From assembly GCA_030448245.1 (NCBI GenBank), contig JAUJNH010000001.1:129960-193959 (forward strand): a DNA stretch of 64,000 nucleotides, given 5' to 3'. Under the pieces are notes generated by a model. It was not told the origin of the DNA. It ran no database searches and saw nothing but the letters and a program-made list of their open reading frames with translations. Positions within the stretch are counted from its first letter, which is position 1; every line of letters begins with the position of its first letter. Positions 47,694 to 56,939 of the stretch are shown piece by piece. The translations under genes were made by a program, and so were the position numbers. The DNA is from Acidimicrobiales bacterium. Lineage in GTDB: Bacteria > Actinomycetota > Acidimicrobiia > Acidimicrobiales > JAUJNH01.

Positions 47694-47814
47694 CCGGCCA
47701 AGGGTGCCAGGTCCGGAGCGGCCGCCGCGGCGGCGGCGGCGGTCCCTTGGGGGGCAGATCGGGCCAAGCGCACTCGACGCCGCCAAGGCGACCGGGTGGT
47801 GCGGGCGGCTCGGC

Positions 47815-48585
47815 TCAGCGGCGGTCGTCGACCACCGAACCACCTTCGGCCGGGCCGTCGGTCCCGCCCTCTCCGGCCCCACGGCGCGGACCGGCCTCGG
47901 AGGCGTCGATCTCGTGCTTCAGCTCGGCGAGCGATCCGAGGTCGCCCGGCCGCTGACCCTGCTTGTTCTTGAGGGCCGACTGGAGGATGAACAGCCCGAT
48001 CGAGACGGCGAGAATGGGCCAGCGGTAGCGGTCGAGGAAGCCGGTGACCGCCGAGATGGGCGCGATGAAGGCCTTGCCGAACAGGCGGGCCAGGTACAGC
48101 CGGCCGATCGTGCCGATGGCGTTGAGCGTGAGGAAGACCGGGACCCGCATGCCGCTGGCCCCGGCCAGGAGGCAGACCGGGTTGTTCGGGGCGATCAGCA
48201 CGATCGGGTATCGCGCCTTTTGGAAGGCCTTCTCGAACCAGATGATCGAGGCGGCGCCGTCGCCCATCTTCCGCTCGATCCACCGGAGCGCAGCGTCGCC
48301 GTAGAACAGCCCGAGGAGGTAGAAGAGCGGGTCGGCCAGCAGCAGCCTGACGAACCCGATGCCGTAGTACGTCATCGCGTCGAGCTGGTTGGTGACCCCC
48401 ACCAGGACCCGGTTGGTCGAGTTGAGGCAGAGGAGCAGCGCCGGGCGGCGCTCGACCAGCGTGGCGTAGAAGATGTTCCCGACGTTCGACGCCACCACCA
48501 GGATGCCGACGCCGGTGAGGAGCGCAGCCAGGACCCACCGGGGTGGGCGGGCCCGCTGGGGGGGCGCGGGCGGTGGCTCGTGCAT
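47815..48585 (-). CDS. DedA/VTT-like polytopic membrane protein
   Basis: About 256 residues from ATG 48585. Four to five hydrophobic segments (WVLAALLTGVGILVVASNVG; VRLLLADPLFYLLGLFYG; RWPILAVSIGLFILQSAL). An amphipathic re-entrant-type stretch, IVLIAPNNPVCLLAGASGMR followed by VPVFLTLNAIGTIGRLYLA, resembles the DedA/VTT core. The tail is acidic and Gly-rich. DedA relatives are lipid scramblases or flippases; assignment here is by pattern only. It is divergent from fadD. Confidence 0.62.
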   Translation of the reverse strand: MHEPPPAPPQRARPPRWVLAALLTGVGILVVASNVGNIFYATLVERRPALLLCLNSTNRVLVGVTNQLDAMTYYGIGFVRLLLADPLFYLLGLFYGDAALRWIERKMGDGAASIIWFEKAFQKARYPIVLIAPNNPVCLLAGASGMRVPVFLTLNAIGTIGRLYLARLFGKAFIAPISAVTGFLDRYRWPILAVSIGLFILQSALKNKQGQRPGDLGSLAELKHEIDASEAGPRRGAGEGGTDGPAEGGSVVDDRR

Positions 48586-48646
48586 CGGCTCAGCCACCAC
48601 GGTGACGGTAGCGTGCCGCTGGGGACCATCGGCCAGGGGGGAAGCC

Positions 48647-50275
48647 ATGAAGGGCCTGATGCAGGACACGCCGCTGACGCTGTCGATGATCTTCCGGCGA
48701 GCCGAGCAGCTGTTCCCCGACAAGCGCATCGTCACCGCCGAGGTGGGCGGGGCCAAGACCCGCACCACCTATGCCCAGTGGTGCGAGCGCACCCGCCGGC
48801 TGGGCGGCGTCCTCGACGCCCTCGGCATCTCGGCCGACGGCAGAGTCGCCACCTTCGGCTGGAACACCGCCCGCCACCTCGAGCTCTACTACGCCGCGCC
48901 CTGCAGCGGCCGGGTGCTGCACACGCTGAACATCCGGCTGTTCCCCGACCAGCTCACCTACATCGCCAACCACGCCGAGGACGAGGTGGTCTTCGTCGAC
49001 AAGTCGCTGCTGCCGCTGTACCAGAAGGTGTCCGGCACCTTCACCACGGTGCGCCACACGGTGGTGATCGACGACGGTGCCCCGGGCGAGCTCCCTGACG
49101 GCTGGCTGGACTACGAGCGGCTGCTGGAAGAGGCGGGGACGCCCGTCGACCTCGAGGTCGTCGACGAGGGCAGCGCCGCCGCCATGTGCTACACGAGCGG
49201 CACCACGGGCCACCCCAAGGGCGTGGTGTACAGCCACCGGTCGACCGTGCTCCACGCCCTCGGGACGATGCTGGCCGACTCGGTCGGCATCTCCGAGGCC
49301 GACGTCATCCTCCCGGTGGTACCGATGTTCCACGCCAACGCCTGGGGCATCGGCCAGGCCGGCGTGTTCGCCGGCAGCGACTTCGTTCTGCCCGGCCCGA
49401 ACATGACGCCGGCGGCGCTGGTCGACCTGATGGAGCAGGAGCGGGTGACCCTGGCCGCCGGGGTTCCCACCATCTGGATGGGGGTGCTGCCGCTGCTCGA
49501 GGGCCGGGATCTCAGCTCGCTGACCAGGGTGGTGGCCGGCGGCTCGGCCGTGCCCAAGGCGCTGTCGGAGGGCTTCCGCCGGGCCATCGGCCTGCCGATC
49601 CAGCAGGCCTGGGGGATGACCGAGACCAGCCCGGTGGCCTCGACCGGCCGGTTGCGCAGCTCGGTGACCGGGCTGTCCGACGACGAGCTGGCCGACATCC
49701 GGGCCACCCAGGGCATGCCCATGGCGCTGGTCGACGCCCGGGTCGTCGAGCCCGACACCACCAACGTGCTGCCGTGGGACGGCACCACCTCGGGCGAGCT
49801 CCAGGTGCGGGGCCCGTGGATCGCCAGCGCCTACTACGACGACCCCCGCTCACCCGAGTCGTTCACCGCCGACGGGTGGCTGAAGACGGGTGACGTCGCC
49901 ACCATCCGGCCCGACGGCTACATCCACCTGGTCGACCGCACCAAGGACCTCGTCAAGTCCGGCGGCGAGTGGATCAGCTCGGTCGATGTCGAGAACGAGC
50001 TGATGGCCCACCCCAAGGTCAAGGAGGCCGCGGTGATCGGCGTCGCTCATCCGAAGTGGGTCGAGCGGCCGCTGGCGTGCGTTGTCGTGCGGGATGGCGA
50101 GACGCTCACCAAGGACGAGGTGCTCGAGTTCCTGGCCCCGCGGGTGGCCCGGTGGTGGCTGCCCGACGACGTGGTCTTCATCGAGGAGGTCCCCAAGACC
50201 TCGGTGGGGAAGTTCTCGAAGAAGACGCTGCGCGACCGCTTCGCCGGCCACGTCCTCCCCGACGTGACGTCCTGA
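48647..50275 (+). CDS. Acyl-CoA synthetase (FadD-like, medium/long chain)
   Basis: A 542-residue adenylate-forming enzyme. A3 loop [19 protein letters not shown]5 [12 protein letters not shown]7/A8 [20 protein letters not shown] and [15 protein letters not shown], and catalytic Lys in [17 protein letters not shown]. The [11 protein letters not shown] hinge and overall length fit fatty acyl-CoA ligases. The gene stands near a tetR pair and a diiron protein that may also act on lipids, but has its own promoter region. Confidence 0.9.
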   Translation: MKGLMQDTPLTLSMIFRRAEQLFPDKRIVTAEVGGAKTRTTYAQWCERTRRLGGVLDALGISADGRVATFGWNTARHLELYYAAPCSGRVLHTLNIRLFPDQLTYIANHAEDEVVFVDKSLLPLYQKVSGTFTTVRHTVVIDDGAPGELPDGWLDYERLLEEAGTPVDLEVVDEGSAAAMCYTSGTTGHPKGVVYSHRSTVLHALGTMLADSVGISEADVILPVVPMFHANAWGIGQAGVFAGSDFVLPGPNMTPAALVDLMEQERVTLAAGVPTIWMGVLPLLEGRDLSSLTRVVAGGSAVPKALSEGFRRAIGLPIQQAWGMTETSPVASTGRLRSSVTGLSDDELADIRATQGMPMALVDARVVEPDTTNVLPWDGTTSGELQVRGPWIASAYYDDPRSPESFTADGWLKTGDVATIRPDGYIHLVDRTKDLVKSGGEWISSVDVENELMAHPKVKEAAVIGVAHPKWVERPLACVVVRDGETLTKDEVLEFLAPRVARWWLPDDVVFIEEVPKTSVGKFSKKTLRDRFAGHVLPDVTS

Positions 50276-50332
50276 ACAGATGCGACTGCGTCGCGTCGGG
50301 CCATTGGCACCGCCCGAGGTGCCGGTCGTCGA

Positions 50333-51183
50333 GTGGCCAGTCGTCGAGACCGGGTCGTCGAGTCGTCAGATCTGGCGGCGCCGGTTGTCGCGGCGCCGCT
50401 GAAGCTGGGCGCTCGACGCCGTGGGCGGGGGATCGTTCTCGCCGCCCTGGCGCTCTCGGTCCTGCTCGTGCTGGCCGCGGTTGCGCTGGCCCGGGCCCGG
50501 CGTGGCGCCGACATCCTCGGTCTCGGAGCCACCCCCACCACCGCAGGCCTGTCGGCCGCCGACGATGCGGGCGCGTCGGCGGACGGCCAGTTCGACGTCG
50601 AGCCGTCGGGCGTCGCCCCCGGCGACAGCGTGCCCGGGGCTCCGGCCGCGGCCGACCCGGCGGCACCCGTCCCATGCCGCTCCGGGGGAACCCGCCGGGC
50701 CTCCCGCCGCGGCGGGAGGGGGTGCTGGCGCGGGCGGCGGCGCGGCAGCGCCCGCCTCGTTCCTCCCGGTGCTCACCACACGCGTCGCCGGCTCCGTCCC
50801 CAGCGCGACCGGCGCCCCGGGTGCGGGCGGCGGAGGCGGTGGTGGCGGCCCGGGTGGCGGCGCCCCGCCTCCCGGTCCTCGCTGCACCATCACCCAGGCG
50901 ACGGTCACGCCCAACCCGGTGACCACCACCGGCAACAGCGGGCGGATCAGCGAGGACGTCGCCATCAGCGTGCAGACCGCCGACTGCGGCAGCGCCGCGT
51001 TCCAGGTCGCGGTGAACGGGCTCACCCTGACCGCCACCCCCGAGGGAGATGGACGGTTCTCGGTGGTGATCAACAAGGCTGCGGCCACCTGGGACCCGGG
51101 CACCTATCCCGGCTCCGTTCACCGGCGGTGGGGCGTTGAGACCGTTCTCGCTCGTCGTCCATTCGCCGCAGCAGCAGCGCTAG
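50333..51183 (+). CDS. Secreted or membrane-anchored protein with C-terminal Ig-like domain (frameshifted)
   Basis: Begins GTG 50333 with a basic N-terminus and one membrane segment (GIVLAALALSVLLVLAAVAL). An Ala/Pro/Gly-rich linker follows, then a ~95-residue outer domain CTITQATVTPNPVTTTGNSG ... FQVAVNGLTLTATPEGDGRF with two cysteines, resembling a bacterial Ig-like fold. Frames change near 50670 and near 51121; the corrected end is FSLVVHSPQQQR with stop 51181-51183. I do not recognise the family. Confidence 0.5.
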
Positions 51184-51917
51184 CGCCGGCCATCTCCTTC
51201 GGCTGCGCCCGCCGCTGCGCCCAGGTGGCCGACGAGGTCCGCCAGCCTGGCGTGGGCGTTGACCCCGCTGGTCGAGGGCAGCACGTAGGCGGGCCGCCCC
51301 CCGAACGAGCGCGGCTGCGGACCGACCACCGCACCGGCGTCGACAGCGACGCGGTAGCCGGTCAGGCCGACAAAGGCGACCGCACCAGGCCGCAGCCACC
51401 GCACCAGCCGTTCGACCCGGGCGACGCCGGCCCGGTACTCGTCAGGGTCGAGGTGGTGGGCCCGTGGCGTCGCCCGCTTCACGAGGTCGGTGAGGCCGAT
51501 CCCAGCGGTCATGGCGGCGTCGGGGTCGCGGGCGGCTGGCACCAGGCCGGCCGCCACGGCCGCCGGCCAGAACCGGTTGGTGGCCGTGGCGTAGGCGACG
51601 CCGCTGTCGGCGGCGGCCAGGCTGGGGTTCAGGCCCACGCAGAGCAGGACGAGGCCCGGCCGCACGCTGTCGGCCAGCGAGCGGGCCCGCACCGCGGTGG
51701 CAAAGCACCCCGCATCCGACGCAGCGACGGCGATGTCGGTGAAGCCGGCGCCGACGAGGCAGTCGACCAGGTGGCGGGCCGCCCAGCGGGTGCGGTCTGG
51801 CCCCACCACCCGCAGGGCCACCTCCTGGTTCACCGACGTCCGGCCGTGGAGGGCACGGAGCGCCTCGGGGGCCCGGCCGTCGGCTGGCACCACCACCTCC
51901 CGTCCCGGCCCGGCCAC
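51180..51917 (-). CDS. mug: Mismatch-specific uracil/thymine-DNA glycosylase (Mug/TDG type)
   Basis: The core of ~170 residues has LLCVGLNPSLAAADSGVAYA then TNRFWPAAVAAGL (catalytic Asn in GLNPS), DLVKRATPRA and YVLPSTSGVNAHA, all typical of the Mug/TDG branch that removes U or T from mismatches with G. About 75 residues precede it (TRWAARHLVDCLVGAGFTDI), common in actinobacterial members. The start is uncertain: an ATG at 51959 would overlap the divergent TetR start, so I prefer the GTG at 51917. Confidence 0.82.
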   Translation of the reverse strand: MAGPGREVVVPADGRAPEALRALHGRTSVNQEVALRVVGPDRTRWAARHLVDCLVGAGFTDIAVAASDAGCFATAVRARSLADSVRPGLVLLCVGLNPSLAAADSGVAYATATNRFWPAAVAAGLVPAARDPDAAMTAGIGLTDLVKRATPRAHHLDPDEYRAGVARVERLVRWLRPGAVAFVGLTGYRVAVDAGAVVGPQPRSFGGRPAYVLPSTSGVNAHARLADLVGHLGAAAGAAEGDGRR

Positions 51918-51942
51918 GGCCCCGGAACGTACGCTTCGCGAG

Positions 51943-52533
51943 GTGGCCGGCTCTGACATGAGGACCCGCATCCTCGAGGCCGCCTACGCGTGCGTGGCCC
52001 GCTGGGGGCTGGCCAAGACGTCGGTCGAGGACGCCGCTCGTGAGGCGGGCGTGAGCCGGGCCACCGTGTACCGGCACTTCCCCGGCGGCAAGGACGAGCT
52101 GCTGGCTGGCGTGGTCGACTTCGAGGTGCTGCGCTTCTTCGGGCGCCTGGCCGAGGCGGTCCAGGGGTCGACCAACCTCATCGAGGTCACCGAGGCGTCC
52201 CTCGAGTTCGCCCACCGCTCGCTCGAGGAGCACGTGGTGCTGCACCAGGTGCTGCGCTCCGAGCCCCAGCTCCTGGTGCCGCGCATCACCGACGCCACCA
52301 ACCGGCTCCACCCCGTGGTCCGTCAGTTCCTCGAGCCGTACGTGGCGGCCGAGGCGGCGTCGGGCCGGCTTCGCCCGGGCCTCGACCCGAGGATGGCCGC
52401 CGACTACGTGGCCCGCATGGCCCTCTCCTACGCCAACGCCGCCGGGCGCTGGGACCTGGGCGATCGCGAGCAGGTGCGAACGCTGGCCCGCCTCGTCCTC
52501 GGCGGCGTCGTGACCGTCCCCTCCTCCCGTTGA
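51943..52533 (+). CDS. TetR family regulator (first of two)
   Basis: About 196 residues. Helix-turn-helix TSVEDAAREAGVSRATVYRHFPGGKDELL preceded by MRTRILEAAYACVARWG. The C-terminal ligand domain is TetR-like, with a helical stretch HVVLHQVLRSEPQLLVPRIT. GTG 51943 is 8 bases after TACGCT (51930-51935), so it is likely leaderless; ATG 51958 is the alternative. It shares the HTH sequence style (YRxFPGGKD) with the next gene, suggesting duplication. Confidence 0.88.
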   Translation: MAGSDMRTRILEAAYACVARWGLAKTSVEDAAREAGVSRATVYRHFPGGKDELLAGVVDFEVLRFFGRLAEAVQGSTNLIEVTEASLEFAHRSLEEHVVLHQVLRSEPQLLVPRITDATNRLHPVVRQFLEPYVAAEAASGRLRPGLDPRMAADYVARMALSYANAAGRWDLGDREQVRTLARLVLGGVVTVPSSR

Positions 52534-52566
52534 CAGTGAGACGTTTCAGCGTTACCGTCTCACTGT
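52530..52566 (+). promoter_or_regulatory. Promoter and perfect palindromic operator of the second tetR
   Basis: TTGACA (52530-52535), 17 bp and TACCGT (52553-52558) form a promoter whose start point falls on the GTG at 52565. ACAGTGAGACG and CGTCTCACTGT (52533-52543, 52556-52566) are a perfect 11-bp inverted repeat with a 12-bp spacer, covering the promoter and the start codon. This is an ideal autoregulatory TetR site. Confidence 0.8.
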
Positions 52567-53173
52567 GACGGCTGCCGCCCCCGCTCAGCCCGCGGCGGCG
52601 AGCAGCCAGGAGGAGCGGATCCTCGACGCCGCCCTGGTCTGCATCGCCCGCTGGGGCCTGACCAAGACCGGCCTCGACGACGTGGCCCGGGAGGCCGGGG
52701 TCAGCCGGGCCACCGTGTACCGGGCCTTCCCCGGGGGCAAGGACGCGGTCACCGAGGCGGTGGCCCGCACCGAGCTGGCCCGCTTCTTCGCGGCCGTCGG
52801 CGGCCAGCTCGCGGCAGCGGACACGCTCGAGGACGCCCTCACCTCGGGCATCACCGAGGCCGGCGCCCGCATCGCCAGCCACGGGGCGTTGCGCACGGTC
52901 GTCAGCTTTGAGCCCGAGGAGATCCTGCCGCTGCTCGCCTTTGGCCGCATGGACCAGGTGCTGGCGGTCTGCACCGCCTTCGCCGCCCCGCACCTGGCCC
53001 GCTTCCTCGACCAGGCCACGGCCGCCCAGGTGGCCGAGTGGGCCGCTCGGGTCGTCGTCTCGTACTCGTCCTGGCCCTCGGTCGACGTCGACCTGACCGA
53101 CGAGCGCTCGGTGCGCCGCCTGGTCCGCCAGCTCTTCCTGCCCGCCCTCGCCACCTCTGGGAGCACGCCATGA
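52565..53173 (+). CDS. TetR family regulator (second), controlling the diiron gene
   Basis: A 202-residue protein with HTH TGLDDVAREAGVSRATVYRA and FPGGKDAVTEAV. The ligand domain carries SHGALRTVVSFEPEEILPLL. The GTG sits inside the downstream arm of its palindromic operator and would be leaderless. The stop overlaps the diiron gene (ATGA), so one regulator-effector operon is likely. Confidence 0.9.
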   Translation: MTAAAPAQPAAASSQEERILDAALVCIARWGLTKTGLDDVAREAGVSRATVYRAFPGGKDAVTEAVARTELARFFAAVGGQLAAADTLEDALTSGITEAGARIASHGALRTVVSFEPEEILPLLAFGRMDQVLAVCTAFAAPHLARFLDQATAAQVAEWAARVVVSYSSWPSVDVDLTDERSVRRLVRQLFLPALATSGSTP

Positions 53174-54300
53174 CCGACATGAAGACCAACGCCGAGATGA
53201 TCGGGCGCGACGAGATCAACGACCTCGAGGCCGTCCTCAGCGTCACCACCCCCGACGACGGCGCGCTGGCTGCCGCCGTCGAGAGCGAGTTCGACACGAT
53301 CTTCACCTGGGACTACGAGAAGGGCTCCCGGCCCAAGCTGAACCGGCTCTACGAGAAGGCCAAGACCAGCATGTGGAACGCCGAGACCGACCTGGACTGG
53401 TCGATCGAGGTGGACCAGGAGGAGGTGGTCCGCAACAACACCATCGCCAACCCGGGCCTGATGAACGCCACCGCCGACATGACCGGCACCCCGTTCGAGA
53501 AGTGGGGCGACAAGGAGTGGCTGGAGGTCGGCGTCGAGTCGCAGAACTGGATGCTGTCGCAGTTCCTCCACGGCGAGCAGGGGGCGCTGGTCTGCACCGC
53601 CCGCATCGTCGAGTCGGTGCCGTGGATCGACGCCAAGTACTACGCCGCCACCCAGGTGATGGACGAGGCCCGCCACGTCGAGGTCTTCGCCAAGTACATC
53701 GACACCAAGCTGAGCGGCCACTACCCGGTCAACGCCCACCTGAAGATGCTGCTCGACGACATCATCCAGGACAGCCGGTGGGACATGACCTACCTCGGCA
53801 TGCAGATCATGGTCGAGGGCCTGGCCCTGGCCGCCTTCGGGTTCATCCACCAGCTCACCACCGAGCCGCTGCTCAAGAAGATGCTTCGCTACGTCATGAG
53901 CGACGAGGCCCGCCACGTGGCCTTCGGCGTGCTATCCCTGCAGGACTACTACCTCGAGCTCACCCAGGCCGAGCTGCGCGAGCGCCAGGAGTTCGCCTTT
54001 GAGGCGGCGGTGCGCATGCGCGACCGCTTCCTGCAGCAGGAGGTGTGGGAGCGGATGGGCGTGCCGGTGAAGGACGCAGTCGAGATGGTCCTCAAGGCGC
54101 CCGAGCGCGAGATGTTCCAGACGATGCTGTTCTCCAAGATCGTGCCGAACTGCAAGAAGCTGGGGCTCCTCGACGCCGGCGACGGCTGGCTGCGCACCAA
54201 GTTCGGCGAGCTCGGGGTCATCCAGTTCGAGCACTGGGCCGACACCGGCGAGGAGTACGAGATGTTCGCCCTGGCCAACGGCGAGGCGCCCGCCGCCTGA
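53170..54300 (+). CDS. Ferritin-like diiron oxidase/oxygenase
   Basis: A 376-residue helical protein with carboxylate-bridged diiron ligands in a four-helix bundle. The first helix pair carries LHGEQGALVC (Glu) and MDEARHVEVFAKYI (Glu-X-X-His). The second carries IMVEGLALAAFGF and SDEARHVAFGVL. The spacing resembles ribonucleotide-reductase-R2-like and AurF-type oxygenases. No tyrosyl-radical site is obvious. The pairing with TetR and nearby fadD suggests action on a hydrophobic or fatty substrate, but that is inference. Confidence 0.82.
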   Translation: MTDMKTNAEMIGRDEINDLEAVLSVTTPDDGALAAAVESEFDTIFTWDYEKGSRPKLNRLYEKAKTSMWNAETDLDWSIEVDQEEVVRNNTIANPGLMNATADMTGTPFEKWGDKEWLEVGVESQNWMLSQFLHGEQGALVCTARIVESVPWIDAKYYAATQVMDEARHVEVFAKYIDTKLSGHYPVNAHLKMLLDDIIQDSRWDMTYLGMQIMVEGLALAAFGFIHQLTTEPLLKKMLRYVMSDEARHVAFGVLSLQDYYLELTQAELRERQEFAFEAAVRMRDRFLQQEVWERMGVPVKDAVEMVLKAPEREMFQTMLFSKIVPNCKKLGLLDAGDGWLRTKFGELGVIQFEHWADTGEEYEMFALANGEAPAA

Positions 54301-54304
54301 CCGG

Positions 54305-54838
54305 TCAGTCGCCCTGGGCGCGGGGGCAGGCCGCGCCCGGCTCCGGCGTCTGCGGGCCCTGGCGGTAAGCGGCGAGGAACCGCCTGAGGCGCGGGTCGCG
54401 GGCCGAGTCGAGGCGCAGCTGGGTGCCCCAGGCCGAGGCCACGACCGGCGAGGGGAGCTCCGGGTACGGGCTGACGAGCACGTACGTCTGCTTGGCCAGG
54501 TCGTCGAGGCGGGAGACGTCGGCCGGGGGCAGGTCTGGCCGGTACGTCACCCACACGGCTCCGTGCTCCATCGAGTGCACCGCCCGCTCGCTGGGCACGG
54601 GCTGGCGGTAGGCGCCGCAGGGCTGGAGCATCGCGCTGTGGTCACCTCCGACCGGCGGGTTCTGCCCATAGGGGACGGGCGTCGTCACGTGGTTCTGGCT
54701 GAGGTTCGAGAACGTCTCCACGCCCGGGATCGGCCCCGCCTCGCGCCCACCATCGGAACAGCCCGTCAGCACGAAGCCGAACAGCGCAGCGGCAAGCGAC
54801 ACCGCTGCGAGCCCTGACGAACGCCGTGCGCTGCTCAC
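54305..54838 (-). CDS. DUF3105 family lipoprotein
   Basis: A 177-residue lipoprotein. Signal and lipobox in AAALFGFVLTGCSDGG, Cys near residue 27. The DUF3105 core is clear: PVPYGQNPPVGGDHSAMLQP then SERAVHSMEHGAVWVTYRPD, with conserved His residues that may bind metal. Start GTG 54838. Convergent with the diiron gene, stops 4 bp apart. Function unknown. Confidence 0.85.
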   Translation of the reverse strand: MSSARRSSGLAAVSLAAALFGFVLTGCSDGGREAGPIPGVETFSNLSQNHVTTPVPYGQNPPVGGDHSAMLQPCGAYRQPVPSERAVHSMEHGAVWVTYRPDLPPADVSRLDDLAKQTYVLVSPYPELPSPVVASAWGTQLRLDSARDPRLRRFLAAYRQGPQTPEPGAACPRAQGD

Positions 54839-54949
54839 CCGGGGGGAGCGTAGGGCGGGGGTGGATGATGCCGGGGCAGCCACGCTTCGACGAGGGCAAC
54901 GGCGGTCGAGCACCCTTCCCAACAGCCACCGCTCGTTACTGTGCGGGCC

Positions 54950-55954
54950 ATGGCCGCGGACGAGGTCGTGGTCGACGCCGACGGGCACGAGGTGGCCATC
55001 GGCCACCCGGACAAGGTCTTCTTCCCCGAGCGGGGTGCCACCAAGCTCGACCTGGTCCACTACTACGAAGCCGTGCGCGAGCCGCTCCTGGCGGCCATGG
55101 GGGGCCGCCCTGCCCTGCTGCAGCGCTTTCCGGAGGGGGCCGGCGGACCGTCGTTCTTCCAGAAGCGGGTGCCGAAGTCGGCGCCGCCGTGGCTCACCAC
55201 CACCGTCGTCAGCACGCCCAACGGCACCACGTCCAACGCGCTGGTCGTCGCCGACCTGGCCCATGTGCTGTGGGCGGTGAACATCGGCTGCCTCGGCTTC
55301 CACGTGTGGCCGTACAAGGCCGACGACCCCGACCACGCCGACGAGCTGCGCATCGACCTCGACCCGTCGCCCGGGGTCGACTTCCCGATGCTCCAGGAGG
55401 CCGCCGCCGAGGTGCGGGCGTTGCTGGGCGAGCTGGGGCTCGAGGGCTTCCCGAAGACCTCGGGCAACCGGGGCATCCACGTGTACCTCCGCCTCCAGGC
55501 CCGGTGGACCAGCTACGACGTGCGCTTTGCGGCGGTGGCCCTGGCCCGCGAGCTGGAGCGGCGCCGGCCTGACCTGTGCACGGCCGGGTGGTGGAAGGAG
55601 GAGCGGGGCCGACGGGTGTTCGTGGACTTCAACCAGAACGCCCCCCACAAGACGGTGTTCGGGGCCTGGTCGGTGCGGGCCCGGCCAGGCGGCCAGGTGT
55701 CCACGCCATTCCGGTGGGACGAGCTGGAGAGCCTGGCGCCCGACGAGCTGACGCTGGCCACCGTGCCGGCCCGGATGGTCGCCGGCGGCGATCCGTGGGC
55801 CAGCGCGCCGGCCCAGGACCTCGAGCCGCTGCTGGACCTGCACCGCCGGGACCGGGCCTGCGGCCTCCTCGACGCCCCCTGGCCCCCCGTCTACCCCAAG
55901 CAGCCCGACGAGCCGCCGCGGGTGGCCCCCAGCCGGGCCCGCAAGGCGGACTAG
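54950..55954 (+). CDS. LigD-type polymerase/primase domain protein (stand-alone PolDom)
   Basis: A 334-residue archaeo-eukaryotic primase superfamily protein: VAIGHPDKVFFPERGATKLD, FHVWPYKADDPDHADELRID followed by LDPSPG (catalytic Asp pair), KTSGNRGIHVYLR and RRVFVDFNQNAPHKT. This is the polymerase domain of bacterial non-homologous end-joining LigD, here without ligase or nuclease domains. No Ku gene is in the window. ATG 54950 is 8 bases after TACTGT (54937-54942), likely leaderless. Confidence 0.9.
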   Translation: MAADEVVVDADGHEVAIGHPDKVFFPERGATKLDLVHYYEAVREPLLAAMGGRPALLQRFPEGAGGPSFFQKRVPKSAPPWLTTTVVSTPNGTTSNALVVADLAHVLWAVNIGCLGFHVWPYKADDPDHADELRIDLDPSPGVDFPMLQEAAAEVRALLGELGLEGFPKTSGNRGIHVYLRLQARWTSYDVRFAAVALARELERRRPDLCTAGWWKEERGRRVFVDFNQNAPHKTVFGAWSVRARPGGQVSTPFRWDELESLAPDELTLATVPARMVAGGDPWASAPAQDLEPLLDLHRRDRACGLLDAPWPPVYPKQPDEPPRVAPSRARKAD

Positions 55955-56044
55955 CGGACCCTGCGGATCCCGGGCACGTTTTTGACCCTCTCGGCGTTGT
56001 AGACATGCGACGGCCGCGAGGCCCGTCTCCAAGGAGGACCCAGC

Positions 56045-56815
56045 GTGCGCACCAGCACCAACCCTGCATTCAACCGGAGCCCGGCGTTCGCCGGCGAGGG
56101 CTCCCAGACGGCCGACCCCCTCGAGGAGTCGTTCTACGGGCCGAGCGCCACCTCGCAGCACACCGGCCGCATGACGGTCGACGACGTCGTCATCAAGACC
56201 GGCCTGCTGCTCGCCATCGCCATGGCGACCGGCGGCGTGACCTGGGCGCTCGGGCTGGGCGGGCTGGCCTTCCCGGCCGCCATCGTCGGGCTCGTGCTGG
56301 CCCTGGTCATCATCTTCAAGCAGGTCACCAACCCGGGCGTGATCATGGCGTACGCCGCCGTCGAGGGCGTCTTCCTCGGGGGCATCAGCCAGTTCTTCAA
56401 CGACCGGTACCCGGGCATCGTGGTCCAAGCCGTGGTCGGGACCGTCGCCGTGACCGCCGGGGTGCTGGCGCTCTACAAGAGCGGGCGCATCCGGGTGACG
56501 CCGAAGTTCACCAAGATGGTGGTCGGGGCCACGATCGGCTTCTTCGTCCTCGTCATGGTCAACCTGGTGGCCGGGTTCTTCGTCGACGGCGGTCTGGGCC
56601 TGCGCCAAGGCCCGCTGGGGATCCTCGTCGGGCTCTTCGCCATCGGCCTGGCGTCGCTCAACCTCGTCCTCGACTTCGACATGGTGGAGAAGGGTGCCCG
56701 CCAGGGGCTGCCGACCCGCTACGGGTGGTTCGCCGCCTTCGGCATCATGGTCACCCTGGTCTGGCTCTACGTCGAGATGCTGCGCCTGCTGTCGATCCTG
56801 CGGGGCAGCGACTAG
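56045..56815 (+). CDS. Bax inhibitor-1 / YccA family membrane protein
   Basis: A 256-residue protein with seven hydrophobic segments after a ~60-residue soluble N-terminus (NPAFNRSPAFAGEGSQTAD). Family features include AYAAVEGVFLGGISQFFNDR and the C-terminal YGWFAAFGIMVTLVWLYVEM. Actinobacterial members are calcium-leak-channel-like. The GTG has AAGGAGG at 56031. Confidence 0.9.
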   Translation: MRTSTNPAFNRSPAFAGEGSQTADPLEESFYGPSATSQHTGRMTVDDVVIKTGLLLAIAMATGGVTWALGLGGLAFPAAIVGLVLALVIIFKQVTNPGVIMAYAAVEGVFLGGISQFFNDRYPGIVVQAVVGTVAVTAGVLALYKSGRIRVTPKFTKMVVGATIGFFVLVMVNLVAGFFVDGGLGLRQGPLGILVGLFAIGLASLNLVLDFDMVEKGARQGLPTRYGWFAAFGIMVTLVWLYVEMLRLLSILRGSD

Positions 56816-56939
56816 CTCGGCCGGATCCGGGCGGGCCATCAGATCGACGGCCTGCCCCGGACTCCAGCGCGGGTTCCGACGTCGTCGGCCCTAGCCTGTC
56901 CCGCCCAAGCACCCCTGGTGCTTCGAGGCTGGAGGGGAC

